NCBI GenBank assembly: GCA_024734495.1 | Contig: JALMQS010000099.1 | Location: forward strand, 67,502,483-67,566,482 | Origin: Forficula auricularia | Taxonomy: Eukaryota > Arthropoda > Insecta > Dermaptera > Forficulidae | Length of the DNA: 64,000 bases | Reading direction: 5' to 3' | Part shown: piece by piece, positions 47,901 to 53,900 of the stretch | Position numbering within the stretch: the stretch's first letter is position 1 | How the letters are laid out: each line of letters begins with the position of its first letter | The notes under the pieces: model-generated | What the model was told of the DNA's origin: nothing | Databases searched by the model: none | The model's input: only the letters and a program-made list of their open reading frames with translations | Position numbers and translations under genes: made by a program

Positions 47901-50900
47901 ATGTGAAAAATGGGCCAAGTTCGGTACAAACGGCTTTGCCGACAAAAGAGTTGAGATCTAAACGGGTACCAAGTTCCATAGCAATTTCTTAAATCATAGC
48001 TATAGGGATGAACAACGTTCTTCAATTGATTTAAAAGAAAATTTGTTACGTTCTTTGAAATTGAATTTATTACTTGACAAGTTTTATATCCAACTAAATT
48101 GTTTGTAGTATAAAATAGAACAATAGTTTTTAAGGAATTTGGTGTTGGTACTTGGTGAAACATTTTTTAAAATTATTGGATAAAAATAGAACAACTAGAA
48201 AATCTAAATTTTAAGCTTGTATTAAATATCATCACGTTAAACGTAATTTATTGACTATTATAACTTGATAAAGTTTAGGGAAAGCGGTGTTGGTTTATAG
48301 TGAAACATATTAAACAAAGGAATTATTATTTAACACCACTATAACCCGTTAAATAATAATTCCTTTATTATAACTTGCCAAGTTATAAATTTAATATCAA
48401 AGAACGTAACAAATTGTCTTTTAAATCAATTGAAGAACGTTGTAGATTCATATAGCAATGATTTAAGCAACTGCTATGGAACTTAGTACCCGTTTAGAAT
48501 TTAACCCTTTTGTCGGCGAAGCCGTTTGTACCAAACTTGGCCGTTATTCACATTTATGTTTTTGGTCAGATACGTTTTTCAAAAATTAAGAAGATTTTCT
48601 TTCTATTTGTATTATTATTATCTTCTATATCTATATCTTAATATACTTTTTTTTCTTAATTTCAGGTCAGTTACCACACAAACATAAAATTGTGATTGCT
48701 GGCAATCATGAATTAAGTTTCGATCCGAACATTGCTCAAACCGCAAATAGTAATGATGAATTCAATTATTCCTATCTTTCATCTAGATTAAGAATTCCTC
48801 AAACGAAATTGTATGGTGCTGTTAATGCTAAAAATATTCGAGAATGTCTAACGAATTGTATATATTTAGAGGATTCTGAAATAACACTTTATGGAATAAA
48901 GATTTATGGAACACCTTGGTACATACTATTTAACATTAGTGGCCTATACCTTCCCACAAGGCCTTATTTAGGACAAGTGAGGCACAAAAGTAAAAATTAG
49001 AGTAAAGCTAATCGTTTAGTGTCTCGGAGATTGGTGATTAATATTTTGGAGATCTACAGAAATATTTCTTTAATAATAACACTGTTCGACAAAAATTAAA
49101 CAAAAATTTCTCCCCGTAAACCTAACAATGTATTCCAGTAGAGTTTTATTCTCATGCAATTTCCCAATTTTTTACAACACGTCAGAGTTTTGAGATATTA
49201 TCGTTCAAAACGATGAAAAGACCATTTTGACCTATTTTCGAGTCGCATTAAATATTAAACAGCAATATTTGAAATCAAAATATTTTGTTGACGTAATAGA
49301 AAACAGCTTCCTCTTTGATTTACAAATTACCACTTGTTTTCACCTCAATTAGAACTCGAGTTATAACTAAAATAATGTTTTTATCTATGTTTATTATCCT
49401 TTATAATCACGTAGTTTTAGTTTTCTAGTTATAACTCGAGTTAATTGAGATCAAAACAAGTGGTAATTTGAAAATCAAAGAGGAAGCTGTTTTCTATTAC
49501 GTCAACAATATATTTTGATTTCAAATAATGCTGTTTAATATTTAATGAGACTCAAAAATAGGTCAAAATGGCCTTTTTTCGCCGTATTGACCGATAATAT
49601 CTCAAAACTTTGACGTGTTCTAAAAAATCGGGAAATTGCATGAGAATCAGCGTATAAAACTCTACTGGAATCCATTGTTAGGTTTAGGGAAATTTTTGTT
49701 TAGTAGTATAACTTGTTATCATAATTTAAAATCATCCATATTTGTGAGACCTTTCCAAATTAGATTTCGTGAACAGCTGCTTGCCTTATAAATCCGACGT
49801 TGCTGGGCGCGGGGGTGGATTTAATGTCTCCTCTACACTATGGGCCAACTTGGGCCAATGATGCTGGCTGACGTTGGCCACTAGTAAACGAGTTAGCTTG
49901 ACGGTGCCAGAATGGCCCAATCAAGTGCGGATCCACCGTTGTCCTAATTGAAGTCGATAGGCTAATGTTATATTCAATGCCTTAATAAAAAATTAAATAA
50001 TAAATAATTTAAATTTCCTAATTTTAATAAATTTTATTTGTCATGAAACATTAGTGGGTTTTAAAATAATAATTTAAATTTCTTAATTTTATTAAATTTT
50101 CTTTGTCATAAAATATTAGTGGGTTTTAAAAAAATTATTTCCCCTCTATTGAAACATTTCCCCTTTATTGTAACAAAAAAAATCAAACAGATACGTCGCT
50201 AAAGAAGTTTAATTAAAAAAAAACAATTTTCGTTTTCGGGTGGCCGTGCTCACAACCTTTTTTGAGGGCTGGATCCGCGACTGGGCCCAATAGATGAGAA
50301 ACGCCACATAGTCAGTGCGCACTTTTTTCGCGCAACATTTGCCCTATTTGATGTGTCGAAAAAGTGCTACGAAGCCCAACTATTGCCAATCTCATTTCCA
50401 GCGTCAACCAATATCGGCCAATACAAGCCAACCCCCCTCTACAGATTGGCGATGGCTTGAATTGGCCCAGAGTGTAGAGGAGGCATAACCAGGGCGGTTC
50501 CTGACCCATTGTGCGCCCTGGTGCAATATAAGATTTGCCGCCCTTTTTAAAAAAAAAAACTAGAAAATAACGCTCCTGGAAGGGGTCCTGCCCACTAAAC
50601 CATTGATTAACAAATACAATAATTTTATCTTATCTCTTTATTACTTGACCATAGAGGGTATGGTCAAGTATTGTAATCGTGCATGAAAAAAGTGTTGTTT
50701 TTGCTTAGTTTTTTCCGAGGGGTGAACCGCGACCTAAAATCGCGTAGACCTACTTCCATTTCCACTTTCATTTCCAAATAGAAGACAATAGATTATCTAA
50801 TGAATTCCAAAGTAATTCCAAATAATTCCAAAGACAGTATACACCTAATTCCAATCGCGGTTCACGCCTCGGTTTTTTCTAAATCTCAAAAACAGCTGAA

Positions 50901-53900
50901 ACTATTTTGTTAAAAAAAAATTGAGCGAAACTATGGTGTTTTGCTCTACAAAAAAGTCCTAATGAATTAACATGGAAAAAATTATATTTTACTAGATATT
51001 GGTGATTTTTTCAAAATGTCTGGTTAGTACGTTAACAAATTTTGTGTACGCTCTAGCTCAAAAACTAGTATGAATATCAAAACGAAAATTCACATGTAGT
51101 TTTAGTGCATTGAGATTAAAAGCTGATTAGATTTTGGGTGAAATCAAACCAAAAATTAAGAGGGCGGGGTTCTTTTCTATATAATTATAAATAATTTAAT
51201 TAAATTTCTCTATATCTTCAACACATTTGGACCTGGATTTGCGGACAATAGAGTTCAACGCCCTTTCCCAACATATACAATGGAACAATTTATCCCATCA
51301 AAATTCCAGACGACCTTTCTCTTCGATTAGGGCTTTCTGGCTTATATTGATATTTTAACGAAAATAAATTTAAATAATATTTTCTTAAAATTCTTGATTT
51401 TAAGGTAGTTGTTTTGCGAATATACTTGCAAAAAGTTAATGCTAGAGTATACAGAACAAACAATAAGGATTCATAATTCATAAGCCCAAAACTTTTTGCT
51501 GTTTATGTACCAATTCTAGCCAATCCCATGCTCGTTTGACAAATCTGGCGCCATTGTAAGAGATTTAATATTTTTATATTAAAATGACAGATAAAATACA
51601 TGTTAAATTTCTATAAAAATCGTTTTGTTATTTTTTAACAAATGTAATCAACGCCTACGTTACACCTTATGATAATTATAATTTTGAAAAATCTAGCGCA
51701 TGCGCAGTTTATTTATATTTTCGCTGGTTAAATAAATGCGCTGCTGCCAAATTGTTTTTAGTATAAATTTTTTTTATACATTTTTCATTATTTATTCATT
51801 ATTATCTAAACTGTGTTGTAACTGTAATCACAATTGTCTTAAAATATGTACTGGTTATTGTTTAATGTTGGTTTAGTTCATTATAAAAATGGTAAGAAGG
51901 GTTTCTTAATTATAATTAAATATGTATGTAAATTTTCCGATATCCCGTATAGTGCAATGTTAAAGAGCCTGAAAAACTATATTTTTGAATTTAATATCTT
52001 CGGAACTATAGTGTTCATAAATTTCGTTTTGCCACCAATCGATGCAGAAGTATTTAAATAATTATCTGTCTAAATTTCAAAAAAATCCTAAGAAAACCCA
52101 TTTGGCGGAACAACTACCTTAAAACTAAATTTAATTTTCTGGCCGGGACGTTACAAGTCCGCCCTTTGAGTCTGAGCGTCCTGGTGTTTTGCACCGCCTG
52201 AACCACCCTGGGCATAACAGTTAAAATTTAATGAGTTTTCTTTCTCTTAATAACATAATTTTATTACATTCGTGAATTGATTTCCAATATTTACTTTTTC
52301 ATTAATTCAATAAATTATTTTCTAGCCCTATAATTTTTAGTTAATTAAATATTTGTTATATACAGGCAACCAGAATATGGGAAATTAGCATTTAATCTTC
52401 CTCGTGGCGAAGAAATTTTAAAAAAATGGAAAAAAATTCCTCTAGACACCACAATTCTAATTACCCATACACCACCAATTGGACATGGTGATCATTGTTT
52501 TACTGGAGTACGTGCAGGCTGTGTCGAATTATTGAATATTGTTCAACAAAAAATTAAACCAAAATATCACGTATTTGGACATATTCATGAAGGATATTTT
52601 GCCTCTTACTTTTTTTTTTATAATTACACTGATCGACAAAAAATTTACCCCGTAAACCTAACAATGGATTCCAGTAGAGTTTTAAACCCTGATTCTCATA
52701 CAATTTCTCGATTTTTTACAACAGATCACAGTTTCGAGATATTATCGGTCAAAACGACAAAAAAAGGCCATTTTGACCTATATTTTCGAGTCCCATTAGT
52801 TATTAAACAGCAATATTTGAAATCAGAATATTTTGTTGACGTAATAGTAAACATGTTCCTCTTTGATTTTCAAATTACCAATTGTTTTTAGCTCAATTAG
52901 AACTCGAGTTATAAGTAAAAAACTAAGACCTTATGTTTTTATCTATTAGGTCATTCAATAAGTCCGTAGGATGACACATAGATGGCGTTACTAGAATGTT
53001 TTCCATATGATTTTTATTTAGTACTAACCTTCAAACGATACGTATATAAATTTGACAGCAATCTGATTATTGATTCGTGAGTTATAGCATTTTGTGTGAA
53101 GCAACTTTTGTTATTGAAAAAAAGTGAATTTCGAGTTTTAATAAAGCATTGCTTTTTGATGAAAAAAATACAGTGGAAACCAAACAATGGCTTGATAAAC
53201 ATTATCCGAACTCTGCTCCATCGAGACAAATGGTAGAGAAGTGGATTGCTGAATTTAAACGTGGTCGTACCAGCACAAATGATGCAGAGCGCAGTGGACG
53301 CCCAAATGAGGCTGTTATTCCAGAAAACATAAAAAAAATCCACATGGTTATGAACGATCGCAAATTGAAGGTTCACGAGCTAGCTGACATTGTAAAGATA
53401 TGAGATAGTAGTGTTTTTACCATTTTAAACGAACATTTGGGTATGCGAAAGCTCTGTGCAAAGTGGGTGCCGCGTGAGCCCACAGTCGACCAAAACCAAC
53501 AACGAATCGATGCTTCAAAGGAGTGTTTGGCCCTGTTAAACCGCAATAAAATGGAATTCTATCGTCTATATGTGACAATGGATGAGACATGGCTTCACTA
53601 TTACACACCAGAATCCAAAAGAAGTCCAATGATGAAGCTGTACCGGCGTACACCAGGGTGGGAGAGCGTGTAGAGGGCTGAAGGGCCGGACTGAAAAACA
53701 GCCCTCCAGTTAGGAGTAAATGAAAAACACTTCACACAAATATATATATTGATAACGATTTATTACCCGCTATTTGGCGGGGGTGATATGTACATATGAT
53801 GATGATTATACGAGAGAATTAAGCGAAAGAGCTAGATCGACTCGCGAACAACGAAACACTACGGCTCCACGTGGAGCTTTGAAAGATACGTATATATGCT

